In this document: positions 1 to 8,569 of the stretch, in pieces | How the letters are laid out: each line of letters opens with the position of its first letter | How positions within the stretch are numbered: position 1 is the stretch's first letter | Source: Bacillota bacterium | GTDB taxonomy: Bacteria; Bacillota; Clostridia; Christensenellales; UMGS416 | Assembly (NCBI GenBank): GCA_023428265.1 | Contig: JAEYYW010000028.1 | Span: 1-38,330, forward strand | Direction: 5' to 3' | Length of the DNA stretch: 38,330 nucleotides | The notes under the pieces: generated by a model | Told to the model about the DNA's origin: nothing | Databases searched by the model: none | Seen by the model: only the letters and a program-made list of their open reading frames with translations | Translations under genes and position numbers: made by a program

Positions 1-175
1 GTGAATATGAGCCGACACCCAATATAGGAGCAAGGAAGCCGCCGATCAGCGAGCCGATCAAGCCTACCAGAATGTTTGCTCCAGCACCCATGCGGGCGTT
101 GTTTCTTGTGATAATACTGGCAACCCAGCCAACAAGGGCTCCAAACAGGACCCAAAGTATAATCATGGTTATCAT
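1..175 (-). CDS. GlsB/YeaQ/YmgE-family small membrane protein (partial)
   Basis: The minus strand reads MITMIILWVLFGALVGWVAS and continues through a polar NNARMGAGAN stretch into a second glycine-rich hydrophobic segment (LVGLIGSLIGGFLAPILG) that runs off the window edge. This two-helix, Gly-rich pattern is typical of the transglycosylase-associated (GlsB/YeaQ/YmgE) family, small membrane proteins often linked to general stress. The start at 175 was chosen because an AAAGGG sequence lies about 10 bases upstream; the internal ATG at 166 is too far from it. The C-terminus is missing. The family call rests on pattern recognition of 58 residues. Confidence 0.7.
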   Translation of the reverse strand, partial: MITMIILWVLFGALVGWVASIITRNNARMGAGANILVGLIGSLIGGFLAPILGVGSYS

Positions 176-268
176 ATATCTTCAACCCTTTCAATCAAGC
201 TGCATTCACAGAACACACAGCAGCATTCACTCTCATACTGCCAGTGAAAATGATTGCAACCCGTCGAT

Positions 269-475
269 CTATATTGACAATAACCAACGTACGAACCAAC
301 TTCTGTGATAATGTTCACCGATGTTATATGCATCCTGTATCCCATCCCAGCAATCAGAGCTAGATCGGAGCATTGTGCGGGCCACATTATACAGCAGGGC
401 GTTGCACTCCTGGATTACCCGGACGAACTCCGCCTGATCCAGGGTGCCTTCCGCTTCAACGACCGTTATGGGCAT
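269..475 (-). pseudogene. RNA polymerase sigma-70 factor, N-terminal fragment
   Basis: From an ATG at 475 the reading frame gives about 50 residues that look like the start of an ECF-type sigma factor region 2: an acidic lead-in, EFVRVIQECN, then LYNVARTMLRSSSDC and WDGIQDA, matching the family pattern LYxxARxxLxxxxDAxDxxQEA. After this the similarity stops and the frame ends at 269; no other frame resumes region 2 or carries region 4. A normal sigma factor has about 160-200 residues, so this is read as a decayed remnant. It has no clear ribosome binding site. The rest of the 176-540 stretch holds nothing else recognisable. Confidence 0.4.
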
Positions 476-540
476 CAGGCGTTGGTTACCAGTGAATTGC
501 ATGCATGCAGGTATTAGGTGATCAAAATGGGGAGTTGGTT

Positions 541-580
541 CAAAAAAAGTAATGGCGGGACATCCTCCTGTCCCGCCATT
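541..580 (-). terminator. Intrinsic terminator of the rpmG-rplA operon
   Basis: A perfect 12-bp stem (AATGGCGGGACA, loop of 6, TGTCCCGCCATT at 551-580) is followed on the minus strand by ACTTTTTTTG. It lies about 40 bases past the rplA stop, so transcription of the ribosomal-protein operon ends here. Confidence 0.88.
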
Positions 581-621
581 CACAGTGCCTCTACACTCCT
601 ACCCTGAAAGCCCTCGGCAGA

Positions 622-1311
622 TCAGCCGCCGGCAGTCATGATCTTGATTCCAGGGCCCATCGTGGCATGCACGACGACGCTCTTCAAGTAGGTGCCCTTG
701 GCAGCCGCCGGCTTGGCACGCACAACGGCGTCCATCAGCGTCTGATAGTTTTCGAGCAACTTCTCCGGCCCGAAGGAAGCCTTGCCGATCGGCACATGGC
801 AGATGCTGGTCTTGTCGATGCGGTATTCCACCTTACCAGACTTGATCTCCTGCACGGCGCGGCCCACATCGTTGGTCACGGTGCCGCTCTTGGGGTTCGG
901 CATCAAACCCTTGGGGCCGAGCACGCGGCCCAGCTTGCCCAGAATCCTCATCATGTCGGGCGTGGCCACGCAGACGTCAAACTCAAACCAGTTTTCGCTC
1001 GTGATCTTCTCAACGAACTCTTCAGCGCCCACATAGTCCGCACCGGCTTCTTCTGCGGCACGGGCGGCGTCGCCCTTTGCGAACACCAGCACGCGCTGAG
1101 TCTTGCCGGTGCCGTTGGGCAACACGACGGTGCCGCGCACCTGCTGGTCAGCATGGCGGGGATCCACACCCAGACGGATGGAAAGCTCCACGGTTTCATC
1201 AAACTTGGCCTTGGCCGTATTGACTGCCAACGCCATCGCTTCAGCGGCGGAATACTGCTTGGAGCGGTCAATCAGCTTGGCGCTGTCCTGATACTTCTTG
1301 CCTCTTTGCAT
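622..1311 (-). CDS. rplA: 50S ribosomal protein L1
   Basis: L1 builds the mobile L1 stalk of the 50S subunit near the E site and represses its own operon by binding mRNA. The 229-residue product has the family length and its hallmark central segment (ILGKLGRVLGPKGLMPNPK) with the following GTVTNDV, and starts MQRGKKYQDS. An AAGGAGG lies 7 bases before the ATG. It is the last gene of the rpmG-secE-nusG-rplK-rplA unit. A strong terminator follows, so rplJ and rplL, which usually come next, are not in this operon. A candidate L1 target structure lies just upstream (1326-1355). Confidence 0.98.
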   Translation of the reverse strand: MQRGKKYQDSAKLIDRSKQYSAAEAMALAVNTAKAKFDETVELSIRLGVDPRHADQQVRGTVVLPNGTGKTQRVLVFAKGDAARAAEEAGADYVGAEEFVEKITSENWFEFDVCVATPDMMRILGKLGRVLGPKGLMPNPKSGTVTNDVGRAVQEIKSGKVEYRIDKTSICHVPIGKASFGPEKLLENYQTLMDAVVRAKPAAAKGTYLKSVVVHATMGPGIKIMTAGG

Positions 1312-1325
1312 GTTGCAACCTCCTT

Positions 1326-1355
1326 GTGGTGTTAGCGGAACTCAGTTCCTCCCAC
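1326..1355 (-). promoter_or_regulatory. L1 autoregulatory mRNA leader upstream of rplA
   Basis: On the minus strand the rplK-rplA spacer reads GTGG-GA-GGAAC-TGA-GTTCC-GCTAACA-CCAC. It folds as an outer GTGG/CCAC stem, an asymmetric internal loop containing GA and GCTAACA, and an inner GGAAC/GTTCC stem. This is the arrangement of the known ribosomal protein L1 binding motif that mimics its 23S rRNA site. It ends directly before the AAGGAGG of rplA, so L1 binding would block initiation. The structure is visible; L1 binding is inferred from the family motif. Confidence 0.65.
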
Positions 1356-1380
1356 TTATTTGGGAAATCAACCAATGTGA

Positions 1381-1809
1381 TCAGTCGTCAACGACGGTGA
1401 CGCCCATGCTGCGAGCGGTGCCTGCGATCATGCTCATCGCGGCTTCCACGCTGGCGGCATTGAGGTCGGGCATCTTGGTCTCAGCGATCTTGCGCACCTG
1501 CGACTTCGTGATCTTTGCAACCTTCTCGGTGTTGGGCCGGGCAGAGCCGCTTTCGATACCGATTGCCTTCTTGATCAGAACCGGCGCCGGGGGCGTCTTG
1601 GTGATGAACGTGAATGATCTGTCGGAATAGACGGTGAGCACAATGGGGATGATCAGGCCCACCTGTTCTGCGGTGCGGGCGTTGAACTCCTTGCAGAAGC
1701 CCATGATATTCACACCGTGCTGGCCGAGCGCCGGGCCGATTGGCGGCGCCGGAGTGGCTTTGCCGGCGTTGACTTGCAGCTTGACAACTGCGGTTACCTT
1801 CTTGGCCAT
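1381..1809 (-). CDS. rplK: 50S ribosomal protein L11
   Basis: L11 binds the GTPase-associated region of 23S rRNA and takes part in factor-dependent steps and the stringent response. The 142-residue product has the conserved N-terminus (KLQVNAGKATPAPPIGPALG, then QHGVNIM) and the C-terminal rRNA-binding part with KTPPAPVLIKKA and the SMGVTVVDD end. The length is normal. The start is fixed by AGGAGG 7 bases upstream. It lies between nusG and rplA in one transcription unit. Confidence 0.98.
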   Translation of the reverse strand: MAKKVTAVVKLQVNAGKATPAPPIGPALGQHGVNIMGFCKEFNARTAEQVGLIIPIVLTVYSDRSFTFITKTPPAPVLIKKAIGIESGSARPNTEKVAKITKSQVRKIAETKMPDLNAASVEAAMSMIAGTARSMGVTVVDD

Positions 1810-1838
1810 GGTTTTACCTCCTGAGCGATTGTGGTATT

Positions 1839-1910
1839 AGTGGGTCGCCGTCATCGTTTCTTACGGCTGCGGCGTGCCCTCCCACTGCAGTGACGAGCCC
1901 CTGACGGGGC
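1839..1910 (-). promoter_or_regulatory. Structured nusG-rplK spacer (possible second L1-type leader)
   Basis: The 111-base spacer carries two structures on the minus strand. One is AGTGGG at 1844-1839 region pairing with CCCACT (1881-1886), enclosing a CGCCG/CGGCG inner pairing; its GTGGGAGG start resembles the motif upstream of rplA. The other is a GCCCCTGACGGGGC hairpin (1897-1910) without a U tract. The first could be a further L1 or L11 control site. The assignment is weak because the internal loop does not match the motif as well. Confidence 0.35.
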
Positions 1911-1920
1911 GTTTGCCAAA

Positions 1921-2457
1921 TTAATGCTTGCGGACTTCCACGAAGTCCAGCTCGACCGGCGTGTCGCGGCCGAACATCGAAACCTTTACGCGCACCTTCT
2001 GCCGGTCAGGATAGACATCTTCCACAACGCCGACAAAGTTTTCCAGCGCGCCGGAAATGATCTTGACCTGCTCACCCGCCTCAATGTCGAGCTTCAGCGG
2101 GATGCGCTCCACGCCCATTGCCACCACTTCCTCATCGGTCAGCGGCACAGGCTTGGATGATGACGGGCCCACAAACCCGGTGACGCCGCGCGTGTTGCGC
2201 ACAACGGACCATATCTTGTCGTTCATGATCATTTTGACCATCACATAGCCGGGAAAGAGCTTCTCCATCTTGGTGACATGCTTGTTGGTGCGTTTATCCA
2301 CCTTCAAGGTCTCCTGCATGGGAACTTTGACCTCAGCGATGTATTCCTGCAGGCCCGGGTTATTTTCAACTGTTTTTTCCAGGTTGTCCTTCACCTTATT
2401 CTCGTATCCGGAATAAGTGTGGATGACATACCACTTGGCATTTTCCAAATCCGCCAT
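1921..2457 (-). CDS. nusG: Transcription elongation/antitermination factor NusG
   Basis: NusG binds RNA polymerase through its NGN domain and contacts Rho or ribosomal protein S10 through a C-terminal KOW domain. The 178-residue protein starts MADLENAKWYVIHTYSGYE, has the NGN segment ending FPGYVMVKM, and a KOW domain around residues 125-160 (IEAGEQVKIISGALENFVG). The ATG at 2457 was chosen by family similarity. It has no good site immediately upstream; a GAGGAGG lies some 40 bases earlier, overlapping an in-frame GTG at 2499 that would add 14 residues unlike NusG. Initiation may be coupled to secE. Confidence 0.96.
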   Translation of the reverse strand: MADLENAKWYVIHTYSGYENKVKDNLEKTVENNPGLQEYIAEVKVPMQETLKVDKRTNKHVTKMEKLFPGYVMVKMIMNDKIWSVVRNTRGVTGFVGPSSSKPVPLTDEEVVAMGVERIPLKLDIEAGEQVKIISGALENFVGVVEDVYPDRQKVRVKVSMFGRDTPVELDFVEVRKH

Positions 2458-2513
2458 TTCGAAGGGGACTGCCGTGCAGGCTAGCCCCAACCTCCTCACT
2501 TGAGCCTCGGTCG

Positions 2514-2807
2514 TCAGGCGATGAACCTCAGGCCCAGCAAGAGCAGCTGATCCATCGCGTAGATGATCGCGCCGAAAATCACCACAAACACAACAACCGC
2601 AATGGAATACGAAACGAACTCCTTGCGCGTAGGCCAGGTGACTTTCTTCAGTTCAAAGAAGACATCACGGAAAAAGTGGCCGATGGCTATGGCCGTCTTC
2701 TTTGGTTCAAACTTCCTTGCTTTCCTGGAAGTGGGCGCCTTCGCCTTATCCTTTTTCTTGACATCCTTTTTGGTCACAGGATGGACGTCCTTCTTTTCTG
2801 TCGCCAT
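2514..2807 (-). CDS. secE: Preprotein translocase subunit SecE
   Basis: SecE clamps SecY in the general secretion channel. The 97-residue product has a lysine-rich cytosolic head, the conserved amphipathic segment FFRDVFFELKKVTWPTRKEF and a single transmembrane helix (about residues 67-92), the one-helix form usual in Gram-positives. The ATG at 2807 follows GAGGG by 6 bases; a TTG 15 bases upstream is in frame but would place that site inside the gene. It lies between rpmG and nusG, the standard order. Confidence 0.95.
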   Translation of the reverse strand: MATEKKDVHPVTKKDVKKKDKAKAPTSRKARKFEPKKTAIAIGHFFRDVFFELKKVTWPTRKEFVSYSIAVVVFVVIFGAIIYAMDQLLLLGLRFIA

Positions 2808-2843
2808 TTGAATCCCTCGCAAACTTCCCCCGGATCCCGGTGG

Positions 2844-2993
2844 TTATCTGGTTTCCCTGTGAGCCGTATGCTTCTTGCAGAAGCGGCAGTACTTCTTCAT
2901 CTCCAGCCGGTCAGGATCGTTCTTCCTGTTTTTCATCGTATCATAATTGCGCTGCTTGCAGTCACCGCAGGCCAGCGTGATCCGCACTCTCAT
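2844..2993 (-). CDS. rpmG: 50S ribosomal protein L33
   Basis: A 49-residue product, MRVRITLACGDCKQRNYDT then MKNRKNDPDRLEMKKYC, ending KKHTAHRETR. It has two CxxC pairs (CGDC and CRFC), so it is the zinc-binding form of L33. The gene is first in the operon, 37 bases ahead of secE. The ATG follows AGGGGGTG by 6 bases. A TTGACA/TAAATT promoter lies about 55 bases upstream. Confidence 0.95.
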   Translation of the reverse strand: MRVRITLACGDCKQRNYDTMKNRKNDPDRLEMKKYCRFCKKHTAHRETR

Positions 2994-3044
2994 TGATTGC
3001 ACCCCCTGTCATGTAGCGCTGCCTTGAAAACAGACGCACTGATT

Positions 3045-3073
3045 AATTTACCACGTAAATCCATCGATGTCAA
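3045..3073 (-). promoter_or_regulatory. Sigma-A-type promoter of rpmG-secE-nusG-rplK-rplA
   Basis: On the minus strand, TTGACA (3073-3068) and TAAATT (3050-3045) are 17 bases apart. The site is just downstream of the tuf terminator and upstream of rpmG, so it is placed to start the ribosomal-protein unit. Confidence 0.75.
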
Positions 3074-3090
3074 TAGAATATTGACCATAT

Positions 3091-3128
3091 GCAAACAAAG
3101 AAAGCGGGAGTATTGCACTCCTGCTTTC
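3091..3128 (-). terminator. Intrinsic terminator of tuf
   Basis: A 12-bp stem with one wobble (GAAAGCAGGAGT / ACTCCCGCTTTC on the minus strand, loop of 5) is followed by a U-rich tail, TTTGTTTGC. It begins about 25 bases after the tuf stop codon. Confidence 0.82.
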
Positions 3129-3153
3129 AATGTTTGCGTTTTAAAGCCGCAGA

Positions 3154-4368
<1,215 letters not shown>

Positions 4369-4424
4369 TTGTAAATTTCCTCCTTTTGCTACTCCGGAAC
4401 TCAGCCGAGTGCTAAAATAGTATT

Positions 4425-4498
4425 TGGAGCGGGTGATGGGAATCGAACCCACGTAGCTAGCTTGGGAAGCTAGAACTCTACCATTGAGTTACACCCGC
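4425..4498 (-). tRNA. tRNA-Gly (anticodon CCC)
   Basis: The minus strand folds as a full cloverleaf: acceptor GCGGGTG/CACCCGC, D stem ACTC/GAGT, anticodon stem CTAGC/GCTAG around loop TTCCCAA, T arm TGGGTTCGATTCCCA, discriminator T and an encoded CCA end (4425-4427). The anticodon CCC reads GGG. The gene lies about 55 bases ahead of tuf with no terminator between, so the two are likely cotranscribed and separated by tRNA processing. Confidence 0.96.
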
Positions 4499-4557
4499 AA
4501 ATACCCGCATGGCAACTCCAAAACGCCGCAGTTCCGGCAGCGGAGAAGCCGGATACC

Positions 4558-4587
4558 ATTTTACAATCATAGCAAAGCTCTTGTCAA
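4558..4587 (-). promoter_or_regulatory. Sigma-A-type promoter of tRNA-Gly-tuf
   Basis: On the minus strand TTGACA (4587-4582) and TAAAAT (4563-4558) are 18 bases apart. The tRNA 5' end lies 60 bases downstream, and no other gene intervenes. Confidence 0.72.
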
Positions 4588-4634
4588 CTAGAATTTTACT
4601 GCATTTCCGTAATCGAAACGGCATCCCATAGGAT

Positions 4635-4667
4635 GTGCAACCCGGCGGAGTTGCCGCCGGGTTGCAC
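4635..4667 (-). terminator. Perfect 14-bp GC-rich stem-loop after the methyltransferase gene
   Basis: GTGCAACCCGGCGG and its exact complement flank a 5-base loop. The stem begins about 20 bases beyond the methyltransferase stop codon. Neither strand has a U tract, but a second small hairpin (CATCC/GGATG) follows at 4622-4634. It may be a U-less terminator or a 3' stabilising structure. The same U-less design recurs at 27457-27488. Confidence 0.5.
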
Positions 4668-4685
4668 CAATGGCCGCAAAAACAG

Positions 4686-5519
4686 TTATATCTTGCGGCA
4701 GATCACGCCCAACTGCGGCGAATCCGGCCGCCAGACATCGCCTGCAAGCGAGGAATAGATATCCTCTACAACAAATCCGCCGCTCAGAAGCTCTGCGCCG
4801 ATGGTCTCCGGCGTATAATAGGTCAGAAAAATCCGATAGATCGTTGTGCGATCATCGATGACGGCATATTGGTTGCACACAGCGGGGATGTCCGGATACA
4901 GAAAGCACTCATACAGCTCCAGGTGGCGATGGGGCCGCCAGAACCCAGACTCCTGCAGGCTCCATCTTTTTGGCGGCTTGCGCTCGAGTGCCCGGTAGGC
5001 CGCCACCGAAGCCACATCAAGCGCCAGCAGGCCGCCGGGGCGCAATGCCTGGTGGATATTGCCGAGAAGCTTCTTCCGCTGCGACGGCGAGGGCACCCCG
5101 AAGTCCTCATAGATCAGCAATGCTGCGTCATATTGCTGCCGCTCAGACCACTCCAGATAGTCGGCAACCCGGTATTGCGGTCCGTTCACCACGCCTGCTG
5201 ACTGTTTGGTTGCATACTTGATGGAGTTCTTTGAAAAATCAATGCCCGTCACAGCGCAGCCGGATTCGGCCAGCCTGCGGCTGTAAAGCCCCGGCCCGCA
5301 GCCCAAGTCCACCACAGCGCGGCCGGGGCCAAGCCCCAGTCTGCCCCTCAGGAAGGCGCAAGCAGCGTCAATCCGTTCGGGCCTGAAGCTGGCCGCATCG
5401 GTGTTCGGATCCAGGTGGGCCTGGAGCATCTGGGTTGAAATATAGGGATCGGTCCAAAACTGCGATTCGCCGGGTTCGTAGGGCTCCGGCCTTTTCCATT
5501 TGGAAGAATCAAAATACAT
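4686..5519 (-). CDS. Class I SAM-dependent methyltransferase
   Basis: A 277-residue cytosolic protein. The SAM-binding fold begins around residue 67 with motif I VVDLGCGPGLYS, then GIDFSKNSIKYA (acidic ribose-contact region), AALLIYEDFG and the LRPGGLLALDV post-motif. The C-terminal third, rich in Tyr and Phe (YECFLYPDIP, TTIYRIFLTYYTPE), probably recognises the substrate. Substrate unknown: candidates are a small molecule or protein. The ATG follows AAAGGATG by 8 bases. It stands alone between two terminators. The family call is firm, the function open. Confidence 0.85.
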   Translation of the reverse strand: MYFDSSKWKRPEPYEPGESQFWTDPYISTQMLQAHLDPNTDAASFRPERIDAACAFLRGRLGLGPGRAVVDLGCGPGLYSRRLAESGCAVTGIDFSKNSIKYATKQSAGVVNGPQYRVADYLEWSERQQYDAALLIYEDFGVPSPSQRKKLLGNIHQALRPGGLLALDVASVAAYRALERKPPKRWSLQESGFWRPHRHLELYECFLYPDIPAVCNQYAVIDDRTTIYRIFLTYYTPETIGAELLSGGFVVEDIYSSLAGDVWRPDSPQLGVICRKI

Positions 5520-5553
5520 CTGATTTTCATCCTTTCATTCTTTGCAACATACC

Positions 5554-5583
5554 AAAAAGCCGCAGAGCTTCCGCTCTGCGGCT
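5554..5583 (-). terminator. Intrinsic terminator between HIT and the methyltransferase gene
   Basis: An 11-bp perfect stem AGCCGCAGAGC/GCTCTGCGGCT with a 4-base loop is followed on the minus strand by TTTTTGG. It lies about 200 bases past the HIT stop. Between them (5584-5778) no gene or clear signal is visible; rpsU, which often follows HIT in Clostridia, is not there. Confidence 0.8.
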
Positions 5584-5778
5584 GATCAAGCCGGCAACCC
5601 ACAGAGCGGATCATCAAACGCACCACGAAACAGGCCTGATGGCCGATTCGCAAACTGTGCAGTTTCGATGTCCCCTCTGTTCCAGCAGGCGCGCCTGCGC
5701 CGTCCGGATGAAATCACCTCTTTACGGTTGATTGGTATATTGCCCTATCAAGATAACCGATTACCGGCGGCCTGTCAA

Positions 5779-6120
5779 TCAGCCCGGAGGCCAGGCAAGC
5801 TTTCTGCCACCCAGAACGTGCACATGCAGGTGGAGCACGGACTGGCCACCGTCCTCACCGGTGTTGACCACCAGGCGGAACCCGTTTTCCTCCAGCCCCT
5901 CCTGCCGGGCAATCGCGGCGGCGGCAGCCATCAGGCCCTCCATCAGGCCCGGCTCGGCCGCACCCTCCAGCACGTTGGCCACATGCTGCTTGGGGATCAC
6001 CAGCACATGCACCGGCGCGGCGGGGCTGATGTCGCGAAACGCGTAATACCGGTCATCCTCATAAACCTTTGCGGATGGAATGGAGCCGTTTGCGATTTTA
6101 CAGAAAATGCAATCAGACAT
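5779..6120 (-). CDS. HIT family (histidine triad) nucleotide-binding protein
   Basis: A 113-residue Hint-like purine nucleoside phosphoramidase. The N-terminal CxxC (C4, C7 in CIFCKIA) is the zinc-binding pair of the Hint branch; the catalytic triad HLHVHVLGG has His at 97, 99 and 101. The length is usual. It starts 15 bases after mtaB stops, so the two form one unit, an arrangement common in Clostridia. The physiological substrate of this branch is not settled. Confidence 0.95.
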   Translation of the reverse strand: MSDCIFCKIANGSIPSAKVYEDDRYYAFRDISPAAPVHVLVIPKQHVANVLEGAAEPGLMEGLMAAAAAIARQEGLEENGFRLVVNTGEDGGQSVLHLHVHVLGGRKLAWPPG

Positions 6121-6134
6121 TGGTGAAATCCTCC

Positions 6135-7448
6135 TTATCTGCAGGGTTGGCTGACAGTCCCAATGATCGTGTCTCCCTCAACCTCTCTCAAGCGCACAGG
6201 TGCGATCTCTCCGGCTTTGATTCCATCGGCGGGAGCGAGCACATCCACATAGTTGGCCGAGTAGCCCCGGAGCCAGCCGGATCGCCCTTGTGCCGGTTCC
6301 TCAAAAAGCACCGGCACAGTCTTGCCGACCATCCTGCCGAGAAACGCCAGCGCACCAGGAGCTGCCGCGGCCTGCATCGCCGCGGCGCGGGCATCTTTCA
6401 CCGCCTTCGGCAACTGGCCCGGCAGCTCTGCGGCTGCGGTGCCCTCGCGGCGGGAGTAGGGAAACACATGCACCTTCAAAAAGCCGGCCGCCGCCACAAA
6501 GGCGCAGGACTCGGCAAACTCTTCCTCCGTCTCACCGGGAAAGCCGACGATCACATCGGTGGTGATACCCACATCGGGCCAGCGGTCGCGGATCATCCGG
6601 AGCTTGTCCATAAACTGCTTCGGATTGTAGCGCCGGCCCATCCGTTTGAGCGTCTCCGCTGATCCGCTTTGCAGCGACAGATGGAAATGGGGGCAAAATG
6701 GCAGCATCGCCGCAAGCTTATCGAGCAAAGCGACGTCCACCGCATCGGGCTCCAGCGACCCAAGGCGCAGCCGGGCGATGCCGGGCACCGCCGCGGCCTT
6801 CACGGCATCGGCCAGGGTGACCGGCCCTGTGAGGCACGCGCCAAACCGGCCCAGGTTGATGCCCACCAGCACGATCTCGCGAAACCCCCTGCCGGCCAGC
6901 GCCTCCGCCTCGCGGCGGATGGAGGACAGGGAGCGGCTTCTTGGCTCGCCCCTCAGATCCGGGATAATGCAATAGGCGCAATGCGCGTCGCATCCGTCCT
7001 CAATTTTCAACACAGCCCGCGTGTGGCCCTGCTGGGCGTCGGCGGGCAGATCCTCAAACACCTGCGCGTGGACGGTCTGCTCCACGATGCCGCGCTCGCC
7101 GCCGGCGGCCCGCACCGCCAGATCAGCCACTGCCCCGCGCTCCATGCCGCTCACGGCGGCAAGGCCCTCCATGCCGGCATATCCCAGAGGGTCTTTTTGC
7201 GCAGAGCAGCCCACGGCCACCACGGCGGCGCCGGGGTGCAGCCGCAGCAGCTTCCTGACCGCCTGGCGAGACTTGCGCTCCGCCTCTGATGTGACGGCGC
7301 AGGTGTTCACAATATAGACATCGGCAGGCTCACCTTCGGCAGCCAAAACAAAGCCCGCAGCCTTCAGGCTTTCGGCCATGGCCTGCGAGTCATACCAGTT
7401 CACTTTGCAGCCAAGAGTGATGAGGGCGGCGCGGCGGGTTGTGTTCAT
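6135..7448 (-). CDS. mtaB: tRNA (N6-L-threonylcarbamoyladenosine-37-C2) methylthiotransferase MtaB
   Basis: MtaB converts t6A to ms2t6A at position 37 of ANN-reading tRNAs. The 437-residue radical-SAM protein has the N-terminal MTTase domain with three cluster cysteines (about C14, C50, C81), the radical SAM CDAHCAYC (C153, C157, C160), HLSLQSGS and the TDVIVGFPGE strand, and a C-terminal TRAM-like part. The product starts MNTTRRAAL; GGAGAG lies 9 bases before the ATG at 7448, better than a TTG three codons upstream. A terminator structure lies just before the gene, so it may be only partly transcribed from the prmA side. Confidence 0.94.
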   Translation of the reverse strand: MNTTRRAALITLGCKVNWYDSQAMAESLKAAGFVLAAEGEPADVYIVNTCAVTSEAERKSRQAVRKLLRLHPGAAVVAVGCSAQKDPLGYAGMEGLAAVSGMERGAVADLAVRAAGGERGIVEQTVHAQVFEDLPADAQQGHTRAVLKIEDGCDAHCAYCIIPDLRGEPRSRSLSSIRREAEALAGRGFREIVLVGINLGRFGACLTGPVTLADAVKAAAVPGIARLRLGSLEPDAVDVALLDKLAAMLPFCPHFHLSLQSGSAETLKRMGRRYNPKQFMDKLRMIRDRWPDVGITTDVIVGFPGETEEEFAESCAFVAAAGFLKVHVFPYSRREGTAAAELPGQLPKAVKDARAAAMQAAAAPGALAFLGRMVGKTVPVLFEEPAQGRSGWLRGYSANYVDVLAPADGIKAGEIAPVRLREVEGDTIIGTVSQPCR

Positions 7449-7465
7449 ACCAGACAACTCTCCAT

Positions 7466-7491
7466 AAAAACCGGGCCGGGACGGAGCCCGG
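7466..7491 (-). terminator. Intrinsic terminator between prmA and mtaB
   Basis: CCGGGC/GCCCGG with a 9-base loop is followed by TTTTT on the minus strand. The loop and arms resemble two other small hairpins, at 7544-7565 and 8670-8690 (arms around GTACGGAGC), so it may belong to a dispersed hairpin family. Its T tract ends only 18 bases before the mtaB ATG. Confidence 0.65.
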
Positions 7492-7627
7492 CTCCTGCAG
7501 TAACCGATCTGGTGGCAGCGAGTTAAGTTAAACTTCCCTCTATAGGCGGGGCTCTGTACCCGCCCATTTCAATCCAGCACGGCAATAACGAGCAGAATGA
7601 CTGGCCAAATTCGAATCCTCGATGGAT

Positions 7628-8569
7628 TTATGCCTTCTTTGCCAGCACGGCGACCCACTCACCCATGTGCTTGACCTCAAGGATATCGAACCCTGCAGCC
7701 GCCAGAGCATCCCGCACCGCTTCCTCACGGGCCAGAATGATGCCGGAGCAGAGGAACAGCCCGCCGGGCTTCACCGCGGCAAAGGCATCGGCGGCCATTG
7801 AGATGATCACCTCGGCGATGATGTTGGCCACGATGAGGTCGGGCTGACCGGCCAGACCCTTCATCAGGTCTCCCAGCCGCACATCCACAAGGCCTTCCAC
7901 ATGGTTGAGCTGGCAGTTGATCTTTGCGGCGGACACAGCCACCGGGTCGCGGTCCACAGCCACGGCTCCCCTTGCGCCCAGCAGCACCGCCGCCACGGAA
8001 AGGATGCCGGTGCCGCAGCCGATGTCCCACACGTCCACGCCGGGCCGCACAACCCCGTCGAGCATTTCCAGGCACATAAAAGTGGTTTCATGGGTGCCTG
8101 TGCCGAAGGCCATGCCGGGCTCCATCTCAATGACGATGCGGCCAGTGCTGTCGGCCTGCTCCCAGATGGGTTTCACCAGCAGGTGGCTGCCCACCTCAAA
8201 CGGCTTGTAATATTGCTTCCAGTTGTTTTCCCAATCTTCATCCTTCACGTCGCCGGATGTGAGGGCAAGCGTCCCGGCGTCAAAGCCCAGCTCCATCACC
8301 AGCACGTCATTGAGGCGCTGGCGAATATGCACCAGCGTGTCGGCAAGCCTGCTGTCCACCGGATACCAGGCCATCACCTGCACTTCCAGCGCCATATTTT
8401 TCAGGATGTTTTCATCAATATAGTCCCAGTCTCCGGGCAGGCGCTGCTGTGCTTCCACTTCGGCCCGGTCTTCGATGGCAGTGCCGGCGGCGCCGGCCTC
8501 AATGAGGATTTCCGAAACGATTTCGGCCCCGGCGGTGGTGGTTGCAACGGTGACTTGTTTCCAGTCCAA
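7628..8569 (-). CDS. prmA: Ribosomal protein L11 methyltransferase
   Basis: PrmA trimethylates ribosomal protein L11, encoded about 6 kb away here. The 313-residue product begins with a TTG codon at 8569 (LDWKQVTVATTTAGAE), preceded by AGGAG at 7 bases; reading further upstream would run into the intergenic repeat. It has the N-terminal substrate domain, the DENWKQYYKP-like segment (DEDWENNWKQYYKPFEVG), MEPGMAFGTGTHETT, the SAM motif DIGCGTGILSVAA (about 181-193) and VANIIAEVI, the NPP-like position of the family. The length is usual for Clostridia. rsmE, its common downstream partner, is absent. Confidence 0.95.
   Translation of the reverse strand: MDWKQVTVATTTAGAEIVSEILIEAGAAGTAIEDRAEVEAQQRLPGDWDYIDENILKNMALEVQVMAWYPVDSRLADTLVHIRQRLNDVLVMELGFDAGTLALTSGDVKDEDWENNWKQYYKPFEVGSHLLVKPIWEQADSTGRIVIEMEPGMAFGTGTHETTFMCLEMLDGVVRPGVDVWDIGCGTGILSVAAVLLGARGAVAVDRDPVAVSAAKINCQLNHVEGLVDVRLGDLMKGLAGQPDLIVANIIAEVIISMAADAFAAVKPGGLFLCSGIILAREEAVRDALAAAGFDILEVKHMGEWVAVLAKKA

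Noticed and set aside
4369..4452. EF-Tu start extended upstream by 28 codons
   Set aside because: The extension translates the tRNA-Gly 3' half and has no ribosome binding site; AAAGGAGG fixes the start at 4368.
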